Assembly: GCA_963580245.1 (NCBI GenBank)
Contig: CAUZJO010000001.1
Span: 1 to 64,000, forward strand
Source of the DNA: CAUZJO01 sp963580245
Lineage (GTDB): Bacteria > Sumerlaeota > Sumerlaeia > MVZB01
Length of the DNA stretch: 64,000 nucleotides
Direction: 5' to 3'
How positions within the stretch are numbered: the first letter of the stretch is position 1; every line of letters starts with the position of its first letter. The position numbers and the translations under genes are program-made. The notes beneath the pieces were generated by a model that saw only the letters and a list, made by a program, of their open reading frames with translations, was not told the origin of the DNA and did not search any database. Below are positions 55,129 to 64,000 of the stretch, in pieces.

Positions 55129-55776
55129 TTATATCTCTGGAGGCGCGCGGCCGTCGGGGCTGTCGGCCGCGGCTGAGCGATAGAGCCGACCCTGGCGAAC
55201 CACCTCGAGAACGGGCCCGGGCACAAGCCCCGCCAGCTCCTCGAACGCGCCCTCGGCCAGGCGGCTTCGGATGAACGTCGAAGAGAGGTCGGGCAGGGCG
55301 AATTCCGGACGGCTTTGCGGGGGCCCCTCCGGCGGGATCCCGGCGGGGGATGGGTATCCCTGGCGCGGGATGATCAGTGGCGGGGCCAGCCTCTCGATCT
55401 CGTCGAATTGCTTCCAGACGTGCGCCTCTTCGAGCTGATCGCTGCCCATCACCCAGTGCCATGAGTGGCCGGGATGTCGGTCGATCAGCCGGCGTAGCGT
55501 ATCGACCGAATAATGCACGCCAGGCCCCCGCTCCAGGTCCAGCAGCCTGACCCGTTCCCCGTAACACCCGAATGCCCGGCGACACATCTCCCAGCGGTCG
55601 TCGAAGGGCGCCGAGCGCTTGCCGAAGGGGTGGCCCCCGGTGGGGATGACCCAAAGCTGGTCGATCTCGCCCCCCGCCAGTGCCCAGGCCGCCACCATCA
55701 TATGGGCGATGTGCGGCGGATCGAAACTTCCGCCGAACAGGCCGATCCGTGGGCCGCCGCCGGACTCCGCGCTCAC
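55129..55776 (-). CDS. nadD: Nicotinate-nucleotide adenylyltransferase
   Basis: The 215-residue protein has the nucleotidyltransferase signature IGLFGGSFDPPHIAHMM (about residues 11-27), WVIPTGGHPFGK, and SSTFIRSRL near residue 165. NadD makes deamido-NAD from nicotinate mononucleotide and ATP. The start is a GTG that overlaps the QueF stop by 4 bases (GTGA), showing translational coupling. The C-terminal tail is a little longer than usual. Confidence 0.93.
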   Translation of the reverse strand: MSAESGGGPRIGLFGGSFDPPHIAHMMVAAWALAGGEIDQLWVIPTGGHPFGKRSAPFDDRWEMCRRAFGCYGERVRLLDLERGPGVHYSVDTLRRLIDRHPGHSWHWVMGSDQLEEAHVWKQFDEIERLAPPLIIPRQGYPSPAGIPPEGPPQSRPEFALPDLSSTFIRSRLAEGAFEELAGLVPGPVLEVVRQGRLYRSAAADSPDGRAPPEI

Positions 55777-56240
55777 CGGCCGCGGCCCCGCTTGTCGTCG
55801 CCCGCGGGTTTCTTATATTCGGCGCTGACCGTTGTCTGGAGCCCCCCCCGGATCGTGAAATCACACACCACCCGCATGCGCTTGGGGCCGAGCAATCCGG
55901 TCAAGTCTTCCAGAATGCGATTGCACACGTGTTCATAGAAGATGCCGACCATGCGGTACGAGATCAGGTAGTACTTGAGCGAGCGCAGTTCGACGCACTT
56001 GGCGTCGGGGACGTATTCGATGGTCAGCTTGCCGAAATCAGGCAGGCCGGAGAAAGGGCAAACCGTCGTGAACTCCTCGGTGGCCGTCGTAATGGTGATG
56101 TCTTTGCCGGGATACTGGTATTTAAAGGCCTCGAGGGCGGCCGTATCAATGGCCTCGGTCCCCTTGAACTCAAAACGCCGCCCGTGGGACTTCAGTCCGG
56201 CCGCCCCCGAATCGGGTTTTTGGGATTCGCCGCTTTCCAT
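55773..56240 (-). CDS. queF: 7-cyano-7-deazaguanine reductase
   Basis: The 155-residue protein has the QueF catalytic Cys61 in FTTVCPFSGLPDFG and the substrate region DAKCVELRSLKYYLISYR. The EHVCNRILEDL helix and FTIRGGLQTTV strand follow. It reduces preQ0 to preQ1 with NADPH in queuosine synthesis. The ATG at 56240 gives the unimodular length; upstream frame is a shadow of the M3 peptidase gene. Confidence 0.95.
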   Translation of the reverse strand: MESGESQKPDSGAAGLKSHGRRFEFKGTEAIDTAALEAFKYQYPGKDITITTATEEFTTVCPFSGLPDFGKLTIEYVPDAKCVELRSLKYYLISYRMVGIFYEHVCNRILEDLTGLLGPKRMRVVCDFTIRGGLQTTVSAEYKKPAGDDKRGRGR

Positions 56241-56358
56241 GGTCTCTGCGCTTCTGTTTGAAGTCCTCCGCGACGCGGCGGTCCGACTCCCTCCAGCTAA
56301 CTTGAAGACGAGTCGGAACCCTGATGTGAGAGCCGATTGTGCTCTTGATTGACCCGTT

Positions 56359-58098
56359 TTACCCCAGCCGCTCCAGCTCCTCGCCGACGGCCTGCATGAT
56401 GGGCCGCAAGGTCTGGGGGCTGAAATCGAAGCGGATGCCGGCGGTCTTGAACAGCTCCGGCAGCGGTCGCGAGCCGCCCAGGGCGAGGGCGGCCAGGTAA
56501 TCCTCCAGTGCCCGAGCCGGCTCCTCGCGGAATCGCAGCCAAAGCTGGAGCGCCCCGAGCTGGGCGATCCCGTACTCGACGTAATAGAACGGACACTGGA
56601 AGACGTGGAGCTGGCGATGCCAGCCGGCGCGGTGCAGGTCCTCCAGGCCCGAGTGATCGAGCCCGGGCGAGAAGCGCTCGTTGAGCTCGACCCATCGGTC
56701 ATCGCGCTGCTGGGCGGAGTGGTCGGGGTTCAAGTAGATCCAGTGCTGGAAGGCGTCGACCGTCGCGATCCAGGGGAACAGCGTGATCATCTCGCGCAAG
56801 TGACGGCGTCGGGCGCGACGCGCCTGGTCGGGGTCTTGGTAGAAGACCTCGATCCGGCTCATGCCGAACAGCTCCATGGCCATCGAGGCCACCTCGCTGA
56901 ACTCGGTCGGGGCACTGCGATAGACCAACAGCGACTGATCACGTGAACCCATGGCGTGGAAGGCGTGGCCCCCCTCGTGCAGCAGCGTCACCACGTCGCG
57001 GTTGGTTCCGGCGGCGTTCATGAAGATGAACGGCAGGCGGACCTCATCCAGCGTGTACTGGTATCCGCCGGGGGCCTTCCCCTTGCGGCTCTCGAGGTCC
57101 AGCAGGCCCTGTTCCCGCATCGTCCCGTAATGCCGGGCCAAGCGCGGGTCGAGGCGGGCGAATATCTCGGCGCAGCCATCGGAAAGCTCGTCGGCCGTCG
57201 CGAAGGGGTGGAGCGGCGGCTTGCCCTCGGGGTCGACCTGCAGGTCCCACGGGCGCAGGGTTTCCACGCCGAGCTGCTCGCGGCGCCGTCGGCGCAACTC
57301 GGCCAGTAGGGGGACGACTTCCTGCTCGATCGACTCCTGGAACCTCACGCAATCGGCCGGCGTGTAATCGAACCGGTCGTAAGCCTGGTGCTGATAGTCG
57401 CGGTAACTGTCGAATTCGGCGTTGCTCGCGATCCGGTCGCGGATGGGGACCATCTGGTCAAAGAGTTCGTTGAGCCGCTCGCGGTCCTCGAAGCGGCGCT
57501 CGGCGACCCGCCGCCAGGCGGCCTCGCGGGTGGAGCGGTCGGTCTCTTCCATGTACGGGGCCATTTGCTGGAGCGTTTTCTCCTCGCCTTCCCATTGGGC
57601 CATCATTGCCCCGATCACTTTCTGATACTCGGTGCTCAGCTTGGTGTCTTCGGTCTGGAGCGGGATATTGGCCTCCCGAAAGAGTTTGACCTGGTTCTGG
57701 GCAACGCGGTCGTGGACCTCGAGCCAGCGGCGGTCGGCCCGTTCACGCGCGGGATTCTCCAGATACAGGCGCGCCATGCGGTCGTGCCAGGTCTTGACCC
57801 GCGGCAAGACGTGCTCGACGCAGTGCAGGTAGGCTTTTTCGCGCTCGGGGTCGTCGGTCTGGCAGGTCATCGCGATGTAGCGGCGCGCGATTTCTTCATC
57901 GATGGCGGCGTCCAGTTCGCTCTGAGCGATGAGCCAAGCACTTAATTGTTCGGCGGTTTGGACCGAGGGTATTTCTTCGGCCAGTTGCTGGAAAAGCGGT
58001 TCGATCTGGTCCCAGTCACCGAAGTCGGTCACCGCGCGAGTCAGCGTCCGGGGGAATTCGCGGGCCCGCTGCGCCTTGATCGTCAATGTTTGCTCCAT
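56359..58098 (-). CDS. M3-family oligoendopeptidase (PepF/M3)
   Basis: The 579-residue protein has the M3 zinc site HEGGHAFHAMGSR, with the third ligand in EFSEVASMAMELFG. The surrounding PepF-like elements include FIFMNAAGTNRDVVTLLHE and YVEYGIAQLGALQLW near the end. It cleaves short peptides in the cytoplasm. No signal peptide is seen. The size matches family members of about 560-600 residues. It is upstream of queF-nadD on the same strand with a 118-base gap. Confidence 0.93.
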   Translation of the reverse strand: MEQTLTIKAQRAREFPRTLTRAVTDFGDWDQIEPLFQQLAEEIPSVQTAEQLSAWLIAQSELDAAIDEEIARRYIAMTCQTDDPEREKAYLHCVEHVLPRVKTWHDRMARLYLENPARERADRRWLEVHDRVAQNQVKLFREANIPLQTEDTKLSTEYQKVIGAMMAQWEGEEKTLQQMAPYMEETDRSTREAAWRRVAERRFEDRERLNELFDQMVPIRDRIASNAEFDSYRDYQHQAYDRFDYTPADCVRFQESIEQEVVPLLAELRRRRREQLGVETLRPWDLQVDPEGKPPLHPFATADELSDGCAEIFARLDPRLARHYGTMREQGLLDLESRKGKAPGGYQYTLDEVRLPFIFMNAAGTNRDVVTLLHEGGHAFHAMGSRDQSLLVYRSAPTEFSEVASMAMELFGMSRIEVFYQDPDQARRARRRHLREMITLFPWIATVDAFQHWIYLNPDHSAQQRDDRWVELNERFSPGLDHSGLEDLHRAGWHRQLHVFQCPFYYVEYGIAQLGALQLWLRFREEPARALEDYLAALALGGSRPLPELFKTAGIRFDFSPQTLRPIMQAVGEELERLG

Positions 58099-58164
58099 TT
58101 TCGTGGTACCTCTATCAAGAAGCCGGGTGGTTAAGGGAGGCCGCGCCCCGGCCGGCGGAGACGC

Positions 58165-59532
58165 TCAACGACGCAATTTGAGTGTGGAGAGCGCATTGCG
58201 GGCCTGTTTGTGGCGAGGATTGAGTTTGAGGACCTTCTGAAACTCGAGGTAGGCCGAGCGCGAGTCGCCCTTCATCTGGTAGGTCTGCCCGATCTCGAAG
58301 TGGACCTCATCGCTGTCGGGCAGGTAGCGCGTCAGTTCCTTGAAGTGCTTGAGACCGCGAGTATACAGGCCCTTCGAGCGGAACCCGCGCCCCAGACTCA
58401 TGTTGGCCTTGATCAGCGACTCGGTGACCTGCGGATTTTTCGGGTCCATGTTGCGCGCTTTGCGCCAGGAGATGAACGCGCCGTCGACCTCGTTGTTCTT
58501 GAGCATCGCCCACCCCAGCAAGTTCAGCACCGAGATGTTGCGCGGATACTTGGCGCGCATGTCCGCCAGCTCCTTGCGCGCGTCTTCCCATTTCTGGTCG
58601 TTGTAGAGCATCATCGCGATCTTGTACTGCGCTTCGAATTCGTTGGGGTTGAGCCGCACGATTTCCCGGAAATCCTCGATCGTCTGCGTGCCGGAACGGG
58701 CCGGAGCGGGATCGGTTGTGGATGCGGCGGCCGGTGCTTTGCGCTCGGCAACCCGAGATGGAGCCCCCTTGCCGCCCGGCGCCGCTTCCGGCTCCTTGGT
58801 CTGTTCGCGCAAGACTTCGATGATGCACGTCTTGAGGTACTCATTATCCGGCTCGCGCGCGAGGTTTGCTTTCCAGCGTTTGAGCGTCTCTTGCCAGTAG
58901 CGATCGGCCTGCCGCGGCTGGCCGGCGCGTTGGTAGGCGAGCGCGATGTTTTGGATCAAGCGCGCGTCGTCGGGGTTCCTCTTGACGGCCTGGCCCCACA
59001 CATCGATTGCCTCTTCGAACAGGCCGTGGTTGGCGTAGGAGTAACCCAAGGAGATCAGGCTGTAGAGCAAATTGTTCTTGGCGTGGCGGTGGGTCGGCTC
59101 GATTTCGAGGATCCGCTTCCAGTCCTCGATCGCCTCGCCCCACAGCTTCTTCTGGTGCTTCTTATGCGAGCGGATCATGTAGCCGCGGATGCGCTTGGCA
59201 TTGGCCGATTGCTCGTCGACCTTCCCGGCCGCGACCATCTCCTGGATCGAATCGAGCCCTTGGTCGATCTGCTCGTCGGTCAGGTTGGACTGCTCTTCGG
59301 CGTTGAACAGAAACTCGCCCTTGATGTAGTTGAAAGTCTGAACGTCTTCCTTGGCCCGGTTGGCGGGGTTCTTCAGCGCATCGAAGGCCTTCTGAATGAC
59401 CATGAAGCGGTCGGTATGCTTCTCGGGATCATAGCGTTTGACCTGCTTGACGTAAGCGGCTTTGATCTCCTCAATGACGGCACCTTTATGCAGGCCGAGG
59501 ATGGCGTAAGCACTTTTGTTATTAACGGGCAC
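58165..59532 (-). CDS. J-domain-like TPR protein
   Basis: The 455-residue protein starts at GTG 59532 with a J-domain-like part (YAILGLHKGAVIEEIKAAYVKQVKRYDPEKHTD). The invariant HPD of DnaJ proteins reads YDP, so it may not stimulate DnaK. The rest is TPR-like (LEEAIDVWGQAVKRNPDDARL, LLGWAMLKNNEVDGAFISW) with a Pro/Ala linker near residue 250. Similar J-TPR proteins act as assembly scaffolds in several bacteria, but its partner is unknown. A 80-residue extension upstream has no ribosome site. Confidence 0.7.
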   Translation of the reverse strand: MPVNNKSAYAILGLHKGAVIEEIKAAYVKQVKRYDPEKHTDRFMVIQKAFDALKNPANRAKEDVQTFNYIKGEFLFNAEEQSNLTDEQIDQGLDSIQEMVAAGKVDEQSANAKRIRGYMIRSHKKHQKKLWGEAIEDWKRILEIEPTHRHAKNNLLYSLISLGYSYANHGLFEEAIDVWGQAVKRNPDDARLIQNIALAYQRAGQPRQADRYWQETLKRWKANLAREPDNEYLKTCIIEVLREQTKEPEAAPGGKGAPSRVAERKAPAAASTTDPAPARSGTQTIEDFREIVRLNPNEFEAQYKIAMMLYNDQKWEDARKELADMRAKYPRNISVLNLLGWAMLKNNEVDGAFISWRKARNMDPKNPQVTESLIKANMSLGRGFRSKGLYTRGLKHFKELTRYLPDSDEVHFEIGQTYQMKGDSRSAYLEFQKVLKLNPRHKQARNALSTLKLRR

Positions 59533-59801
59533 TGATTCAGTTAACTCTTGACGACCAACGGTTGAGCGGCGGGCACAACGCTCCGCCCACGGTTCCCACG
59601 GCAATACGTCCAGCTTGCGGGGGCGGCACCCACCGGCAAACCTCATGCGTTCCCTGTATGTGCCGCGCCTCCGAAACCAACTCTTGTAGCTAATCATCGG
59701 GGGGGATGCAAGCAAAAGCCTGGCGGCGGCGACTTTTTTTCTCCGTGAACGTCGGTCACGCCGGGTTCCTCGGTCCATGTATCGCGCTAAGGAGGCCCGC
59801 C

Positions 59802-61039
59802 TTACGCGCCTCCCCCGGCTGATTTTGGGGCCGCTCCGCCAGCCCCCGCCGTGACCGGCCAGGCCAAGTTCTTCTCCAAGAAAAGAGCCCGCAGGACCCG
59901 CGTTTGACGCTCGATCACCTCATTTTCGTCGAACCGCTCCCGCGCGCGGCGCAGGCCCGCTTCCCCCATGCGCTGGCGCAGGCCCTCGTCGCTTAGGATG
60001 CGCCGCATGGCCTGGGCTAGCGCGGGAGCGTCGCGCACGGGCGTGAGCAAGCCCGTCCGGCCGTCCTCCACCTCTTCGCGGCAACCGCGAATGTTCGTGG
60101 CCACCACCGGCAGGCCCGCCGCCATCGCCTCGATGATCGAGCGCGGCATCCCCTCGCGCCACGAGGGCAGGCAAAAGAGGTCCCCCAGTGCCAGCAGCCG
60201 CGGGATATCCGTCCGGAGGCCCGCGAAGACGACCGAATCGGCCATATCCAGATGCCGGACGTGGGCGCGGATGGCTTCGGCCGAGTTGTCGCGATCGGAG
60301 GCCAGCGCCTCGCCGATCAGCAACGCGCGCGCCGCCGGCATGGACTGCCTCAGCTCGCTGAAGGCCTCCAGGAACTCGAAATACCCCTTTTCCCGCACCA
60401 AACGGGCAACCATGATCACAATGGGCCGGCTGCCGGGCTCGATGCCCAGCTCGCGGCGGAGCTCCGCCAAGCCCGCATCGGTGGGCCGGTCCGGACTGAA
60501 TCGCGCGAGGTCAACGCCGTTGCCGATCGCCATGGCGCGGGCGGGCGGCGCGATTCGCTCACCGACGGCGGTCTCCAGGTCCTCGCCGCTTTGCGTGAAG
60601 AGGAAGTCGGCATAGCACTGGGCGGCCCGCTCCAGGCCGATATGGACGCGCCGCACCCACGGACGCGTCCCCTCGTGAAAATAGAACCCGTGAGCGGTGT
60701 AGATCACGATGGGGACGCCGCAACGCCGGGCCGCGGGCCGCGCGATCATCGCGGCGACCGGCGTATGCGCATGCACGACCGTGAACGCCTGCCGCCGAAG
60801 CAGCCCGACCAGTTGGCGGTAGGCCCGGAAATGGGCCGCCAACTTGAAACTTCGGCTGAACTCGATGGGGTGAAGCTCGAACCCGGCCACCTCGATGGCG
60901 GGGGCATCGAGGTGGCGGCGGCACGCCAAGTGGACCTCGAAACCCTCCCGCCGCTGGGCCTCCATGAGGGGCAGCAGGAAATGGCGGGCCGTGAAGTCCA
61001 CCGCGCAGACGTGCAGAATGGAAGGGTGTTGGGGCTCAC
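59802..61039 (-). CDS. GT4 glycosyltransferase, one-base deletion near the start
   Basis: The main frame carries FTARHFLLPLMEAQRREGFEVH, VVHAHTPVAAMIARPAAR, VARLVREKGYFEFLEAF and SWREGMPRSIIEAMAAGLPVV, a GT-B retaining transferase of family 4. The N-terminal strand ILHVCAV lies before the first GTG of this frame (61001). Adding one base at 61029-61030 joins it to a GTG at 61039 (MSPxHPSILHVCAVDFTA). It probably adds sugars to lipid-linked glycan. It follows the gene at 61066 closely. Confidence 0.8.
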
Positions 61040-61065
61040 TGTCGTGGATCGTCGCGCGCTTACCT

Positions 61066-61608
61066 CTAGAGGGCGATCTCCTGATCCTCCGCGGCGTACT
61101 GTTTCAAGAACTCCTCGACCTCTTGCTTGAGCGCGGCGATCTGTTCGTCTTCAAGCCGGGTGGAGGCGATCTCCAGCATGTCGCCGGTGGCGGTGTTTTC
61201 AAAAATCACGATCTCGCTCCCCGTTTCGTCCACCTGGTTCGCGCACCACTTGAGCCCGCCCCACTTCATCAACAGATGGGCCAAGAAATAGAGTCTGGGG
61301 CCCAAGTCTTCGCTGTCGCGCCGGTCCCACAGCGACTCGAACAGCACCCGCAGGGCCACCGAGCGCTCCCGGCGCGAGAGTTTGCGCGCCTTCTTGGCCT
61401 TCAGCTCACGCCGCGTCATCCAGTAAGAGTCAAACGCCTCCTTCTTGAGATGCTCCCAACAGACGGGGCAAAAATCCTGCCGCTCAAGCTTCTTGGGGGG
61501 ACTGCTGCTCAACGTGCTGGGGTGTCGCTCCAGTTCATGGATCGGTTCCCCGCAATTGCTGCATTGGCGGCTGGGCCGGCCTATCGTCAGTAGCTGTTCC
61601 TTGTCCAT
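61066..61608 (-). CDS. Hypothetical protein with zinc-binding cysteines
   Basis: The 180-residue protein has CSNCGEPI near residue 16 and CPVCWEHL near residue 47, suggesting a zinc knuckle. A basic region (RRELKAKKARKLSRRERS) and a mixed alpha/beta part follow, including MKWGGLKWCANQVDE and IVIFENTATGDMLEIA. No characterised family is recognised. It is probably in the same transcript as the glycosyltransferase, from which it is separated by 26 bases. Confidence 0.65.
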   Translation of the reverse strand: MDKEQLLTIGRPSRQCSNCGEPIHELERHPSTLSSSPPKKLERQDFCPVCWEHLKKEAFDSYWMTRRELKAKKARKLSRRERSVALRVLFESLWDRRDSEDLGPRLYFLAHLLMKWGGLKWCANQVDETGSEIVIFENTATGDMLEIASTRLEDEQIAALKQEVEEFLKQYAAEDQEIAL

Positions 61609-61653
61609 CCCGCATTCGTCTCCATGCTGGTCTGCCGCTTTCCTTGATTCGGG

Positions 61654-61899
61654 TTATAAAACGCTCCCCCCACCGACAAGATAGCCAATATAGAACAACG
61701 ACCATCCGCCGACTATCATAAAAAATGGCTTTGAGCTGTCACGCCAGTCCGTGATGAGGAAGATTAGGAAAATAGGTGGGAATAAACACCCGAATCTCCA
61801 GAGTTTACTTTCACCGAAAGCTTCAAGCAATATCCATAGTTCACCAATTATGGCGATCAGAAAGCCTGTCATCAATAGGATATCCCGAATGACTTCCAT
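61654..61899 (-). CDS. Small membrane protein
   Basis: The 81-residue protein has three hydrophobic segments (ILLMTGFLIAIIGELWILL, FGCLFPPIFLIFLI and FFMIVGGWSLFYIGYLVG). The ATG at 61899 follows AGAAGGGAGGTGG. It has no family I recognise. The 61900-62193 gap upstream of it is AT-rich near 62115-62150 and may hold its promoter. Confidence 0.55.
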   Translation of the reverse strand: MEVIRDILLMTGFLIAIIGELWILLEAFGESKLWRFGCLFPPIFLIFLITDWRDSSKPFFMIVGGWSLFYIGYLVGGGSVL

Positions 61900-62193
61900 A
61901 AACCGGATCCACCTCCCTTCTGGAATCACCCCCCCCATGCCCTGCCTGTCCCGACCCAAGTGAAATCCGATGTTACGACTTTGCGTCTACAAGAGATGGT
62001 CGTCGAAGAGTGGCGCTAGGTTGCAATGAAATAGGATGAATCCGGTCTCCCTACTGTTCAGGTTTACGCCCGTCTGCCAGGCCAGGACAAAGACGAGGTC
62101 GCTTACAAGGATTCGTGGTTTATTTATAATAAAAGACTTAAGTAGTTTTCAGGGCTGATGTCCTCTGCGTCCAATACATCGGACCACCTCGAT

Positions 62194-62370
62194 TCATCCG
62201 CTGGCGGGTTTCTTACCGAATCTCTTACCGAACCTCGGCAGCGACGGCACCCTTGGGGCCCGCGATGGTCCCTTCGCTCCGCGAGCGACCCCTGGCCCGA
62301 TGCCGAAAATAAGCGGCAGAACCACAAGTTCCACCGCGAATACGGCGAGGACGACGGTTAGATTACTCAT
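62194..62370 (-). CDS. Very small membrane protein
   Basis: A 58-residue frame from ATG 62370 to TGA 62194 encodes MSNLTVVLAVFAVELVVLPL, one membrane helix. A basic, Gly/Pro-rich tail (RGAKGPSRAPRVPSLPRFGK) follows. It lies 40 bases downstream of the acidic membrane-protein gene and could be cotranscribed. The ribosome site is weak. No family is recognised. Confidence 0.45.
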   Translation of the reverse strand: MSNLTVVLAVFAVELVVLPLIFGIGPGVARGAKGPSRAPRVPSLPRFGKRFGKKPASG

Positions 62371-62410
62371 GTCTTTGTATCTCGGTCTTTCGTCAAAACC
62401 CGGGAATTCA

Positions 62411-63562
62411 TTAGAATCCTAGGTCGTCGAAGTTGACCTTCAAGTCCTCATGATCAAGTTCCGCGCTCGCCCGCAAGGACGTTGAGATCGGTCTCGGTTT
62501 TGAAGAGTCGGCCTGGTTATTCCTCATGAATGGTTCCTCCTCCTCGAATTCCTCTTCGCTTTCCTCGTCTTGCCCGACTCCGTCTTTTTCCTCTATCTCT
62601 TCTTCGTCTTAAGCTTCTTCCAGTGGTTCGGGTTCACCCGTTTCCTTATCGTCTTTCTCGCCGTCATTGATTTCCTCCTCGCTGCCGATTGAACGGTCTT
62701 CCTTGGCCGGTTCTTTTTTCGACGCTTGCTCTTTCTTGGCCTGCTCTAGATTTTCGACGCTGACTTCCATCGATCGCATGACGGTCTCGACGGCGGCAAC
62801 GTCCCCCTGCCCTTCTTCGCTCGGTGAAGCTGCATCGGATTCTTCACTCTCATCGTTGTCGTCCGCTTCCGGCTCCAGGAGTTGTGTTGCTTCAATGTCC
62901 TTTGAAACTTCCGGCGTTGATCTTTCGGCTTGAGGCGGCTCCTCTTCCACCTCCTCTTACACCGGGGCATCTTGTTCCTCGGGCTCCTCGCCGGAGACGT
63001 CGTTAACGGCTTCATTCGGCTGTTCATGGGGAGACGTTAAGCTGGATTCTTCTTCTCTCAACCCCTCGCCCGGCGTCCCTCCTGGCCCAGTATTCTCCTC
63101 CGCCAACGACGCTTGATCCGCAACAGCCTTGGTCCCAGCGGGACCGATTCGGGATACAACGACCTTCCTTATGATGAGTAGAGCAGCCAGAGCAACATTC
63201 AGGAGGAAAACGTAAAGAATCACCATGAGAGTTGACACCGATGCCGACGTCTCGACGCGCTCCAGCTCGGTCGCCGGCTCCGGTTCTGTATTTAGGTGGC
63301 CCTGATGAGTTGTGTCGGGATCTTCGGAAGAGGGAATTCCACGGTCCGGTGGTAACTGGGGTCGATCACTCGCTCGCTCTTGGTGAGAAACCCGCGGCGG
63401 AACCGGCGAATCTAAGGAATGCTCCGTTGGAGGCTCATCGGCCAGTCCTGGGTCAACCACCCCAAGCTGCTCATAAGGCGCAAACTCAGCCGGTTGAGTC
63501 GCGATGGCAACCGAATGTGGGATTGCCAAGGTCAGGGCAACTAGAAAAAACGGTGCTCTCAC
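62411..63562 (-). pseudogene. Acidic membrane protein gene with two in-frame TAA codons
   Basis: One frame from GTG 63562 to TAA 62411 has 384 codons. It begins with a signal-like segment (RAPFFLVALTLAIPHSVAIA) and an extracytoplasmic part. A membrane helix (STLMVILYVFLLNVALAALL) follows, and then a very Glu/Asp/Ser-rich tail (for example EADDNDESEESDAA). TAA codons at 62957-62959 (DAPV-stop-EEVEEE) and 62609-62611 (LEEA-stop-DEEEIEE) interrupt the acidic tail without changing the frame. Composition is the same on both sides. The end reads VNFDDLGF. No family is recognised; an acidic anchor or sponge-type scaffold is a guess. Confidence 0.55.
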
Positions 63563-64000
63563 AAACTCTCGGCTTCCCTCGCTGCAACGACCCGTAACGA
63601 CGTACTCCTCCCCCGTCAACGCATCGGCATTTTGAGACCCTCAACTTAGATCGGTGACCTCGTGGGGATCAGTTCGCCTCCAACGAATGGTAACCAAGGC
63701 ATCTTTTGCATAGGTATTGGATATGTACTAATATGTACTCTCTTAATACTCATCATCATCATCATACTGTGAAGGAAGTGGAAAAGTATGATAAGTGTAA
63801 TAGTATCAATGCTTTAGGACTGTCTTGAAAAAAGGGACATCTCTGGTATTCATTCACAGCTGGAGCCAGCGGGTGGGTGATGAAAAGGGAAAGGGCGGTT
63901 CAGGCGGGACGATGTTGTGGGAGCCTGTGGATAAATAAATAGCCTCTCGTGGTGTTTTTGCTGACGAAATCGAAATAAAGCCCATGGAAGTAGGAGCAAT
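63563..64000. other. AT-rich end region, no gene seen
   Basis: Base composition falls well below the rest of the window. At 63721-63745 ATATGTACTA is followed by ATATGTACT, and at 63751-63767 TCA repeats five times. No coding frame or RNA gene is supported. It should include the promoter of the acidic-protein gene, but no clear boxes stand out. Confidence 0.5.

Noticed and set aside
55091..55864. Alternative minus-strand frame across nadD
   Set aside because: NadD motifs lie in the other frame.
486..62959. Genome-wide reassignment of TAA/TAG to an amino acid
   Set aside because: Clear genes here end at TAA (rex, frdD, DUF58), TAG (frdA, thiE, SpoIIM) and TGA, so both codons work as terminators. 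The bias is kept as a finding instead.
63751..63767. TCA repeats as a CRISPR or satellite start
   Set aside because: Only five 3-base units, no spacers; a simple microsatellite.

Overview
The window is GC-rich bacterial chromosome (no rRNA or tRNA seen), probably from an uncultured Gram-negative lineage near the Planctomycetota / Sumerlaeota / Hydrogenedentota. The clues are flagellar rod genes under sigma-54-type promoters, several serine/threonine kinases, a quinol:fumarate reductase operon, type IV pilus/type II secretion ATPases and an orphan type VI gene. The phylum is an inference from gene content, not from a marker gene.

Layout: 0.1-2.8 kb is a decaying Rhs toxin gene and a frameshifted partner. 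2.8-6.8 kb holds an NhaC-type antiporter, an M48 lipoprotein protease, a zinc ribbon and an N-acetylglucosamine kinase-like gene. 7.0-9.5 kb holds flgF-flgG facing flgB-flgC. 9.8-13.2 kb holds an M16 homologue without a metal site, a siroheme synthase and an Rrf2 regulator. 13.5-15.9 kb encodes a GspE_N/MshEN-kinase and a pseudokinase. 15.9-24.0 kb holds rex and the co-conserved MoxR/DUF58/DUF4350/DUF4129/SpoIIM/RDD membrane module. 24.0-26.2 kb is an amidohydrolase whose 3' end is duplicated on both sides of a toxin-antitoxin pair. 26.2-29.6 kb is frdABCD. 29.7-37.8 kb mixes an MT-A70 methylase, a lipoprotein hydrolase, a secreted CxxSG/CCPGC repeat protein, an SDR, hicBA, and disrupted dprA and GIDE-like genes. 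38.2-42.2 kb holds thiE, tssA and an IS remnant. 42.2-47.3 kb holds two GspE/PilB ATPases and PilT. 47.6-61.6 kb holds two glycosyltransferases, ruvX, a sensor kinase, a TPR-kinase, nadD-queF, an M3 peptidase and a TPR protein. The end holds small membrane proteins and an acidic membrane protein.

Two themes cut across the window. First, a ~135-bp element with inverted ends and three hairpins occurs three times (about 4.6, 38.1 and 49.4 kb), always next to a gene end. Second, many otherwise intact genes are broken. Nine in-frame stops are all TAA or TAG, and about nine single-base frameshifts sit mostly in homopolymers. These may reflect gene decay, sequence errors or both. The most unusual functional candidates are the MshEN-kinase/pseudokinase pair with a perfect 21-bp palindrome at its junction, the toxin-antitoxin cassette bracketed by 102-bp repeats of the host gene's 3' end, and the three-copy hairpin element.
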